13,036 bases of DNA from JBBTIS01 sp038059855. Lineage in GTDB: Bacteria > Elusimicrobiota > Elusimicrobia > JACQPE01. The notes beneath the pieces are model-generated. The model saw only the letters and a program-made list of their open reading frames with translations, was not told the DNA's origin and did no database searches. Below, one piece after another: positions 12,832-13,036 of this stretch (position 1 is the stretch's first letter; the number at the start of each line of letters is the position of its first letter). The stretch spans positions 1 to 13,036 of the forward strand of contig CAYHKQ010000066.1 in the NCBI GenBank assembly GCA_964357255.1, written 5' to 3'. The translations under genes and the position numbers were made by a program.

Positions 12832-12985
12832 ATGGGCAACGAAGTCGCCATCTTTTAAGGATCGGGTAGAAATATGCAACTCCGGCGACTTCCCCGAGGG
12901 CTACAAACCCGAAAATTTTATCAAAGGCGAGGATAACTCCCCGAGGGATAAAAAGACTACCGCGCTCAAAAAAGGTCAGCAGTAA
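12832..12985 (+). pseudogene. Frameshifted fragment of an AlbA/RecG-like ATP-binding protein (HATPase_c_4 region)
   Basis: Directly after the nuclease stop the sequence reads MGNEVAIF, then a TAA. Moving one base forward at 12857 gives KDRVEICNSGDFPEGYKPEN and FIKGEDNSPRDKK, ending at TAA 12983-12985. Joined, GNEVAIF-KDRVEI-NSGDFPEG-FIKG-SPR matches the C-terminal HATPase_c_4 block of Schlafen-AlbA_2/RecG-like ATP-binding proteins (pattern FxDRVEIxNPGxxPEGxxxxxFI.G...PRN). Both ends are missing and the frame is broken, so this is a remnant and not a gene. It marks the edge of the R-M insertion. The identification is from memory of the motif. Confidence 0.5.
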
Positions 12986-13036
12986 TAGCTTAGTCCGCCC
13001 AAGTTAGCCCCGGCCCTTCCCTTAACCACCCCGACC

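Noticed and set aside
12850..12859. Programmed +1 frameshift at TTT-TAA-GG
   Set aside because: The upstream frame has only eight codons after the nuclease stop and the gene lacks most of its domain, so decay is the simpler explanation.
1..13036. CRISPR array, tRNA or rRNA genes
   Set aside because: No regularly spaced repeats, no tRNA-like cloverleaf with CCA-type end and no rRNA sequence were seen on reading both strands.

Overview
The window looks like chromosomal DNA of an uncultivated, probably Gram-negative bacterium. The left two thirds are fairly GC-rich housekeeping genes, packed head to tail with short or overlapping junctions and several GTG/TTG starts. A genome-interspersed inverted repeat of the kind that translates as 'VIPAKAGIQ' and a Sec-type secreted protein also fit a Gram-negative host. 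I cannot name the phylum from this window; an Elusimicrobiota-, Omnitrophota- or delta-proteobacteria-like origin is only a guess.

Layout. (1) 1-304, minus: the start of galT, running off the left edge. (2) 426-543: a dispersed inverted-repeat element. (3) 563-784, minus: a small XRE regulator, divergent from (4) 871-1254, a single-domain response regulator, followed by radC (1261-1962). The divergent gap holds a clear sigma70-type promoter and a palindrome over its -35 box. (5) 1978-3479: a DsrE-like sulfur-carrier protein translationally coupled to a sulfide:quinone-oxidoreductase-like flavoprotein, then a terminator-like hairpin. (6) 3552-7040: nadA (NAD synthesis), a stand-alone GGQ release-factor-like protein, and thrC plus thrB, the last two steps of threonine synthesis. 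(7) 7076-8442: the classic NfeD and SPFH/band-7 membrane pair. (8) 8528-9340: an unrecognised 270-residue protein.

From 9340 rightward the window becomes accessory DNA. About 250 bases beginning 4 nt after the unknown gene's stop codon fold like domain I of a group II intron. They contain two candidate exon-binding sites that pair perfectly with the 13 bases directly upstream of the proposed splice site. No reverse transcriptase or domain V follows, so this appears to be a 3'-truncated remnant. It abuts a small hairpin and three copies of a 10-base repeat, then a secreted, very highly charged protein on the minus strand (9681-10223). About 550 bp of mostly non-coding DNA follow, with a perfect 24-bp palindrome, imperfect direct repeats and a possible gene remnant.

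The right end (10788-12831) is a compact Type II restriction-modification module with its own promoter: a MerR-like helix-turn-helix protein overlapping an SPPY-type (probably N4-cytosine) DNA methyltransferase, then an MvaI/BcnI-family endonuclease. It is visibly more A+T-rich than the left side, which suggests horizontal acquisition. Directly downstream lies a frameshifted fragment of an AlbA/RecG-like ATP-binding protein, so this locus looks like a site of repeated insertion and decay. I found no wholly new system. The most interesting signals are the intron remnant with intact target pairing, the HTH-methyltransferase-endonuclease cassette, and the palindrome-bearing intergenic region.
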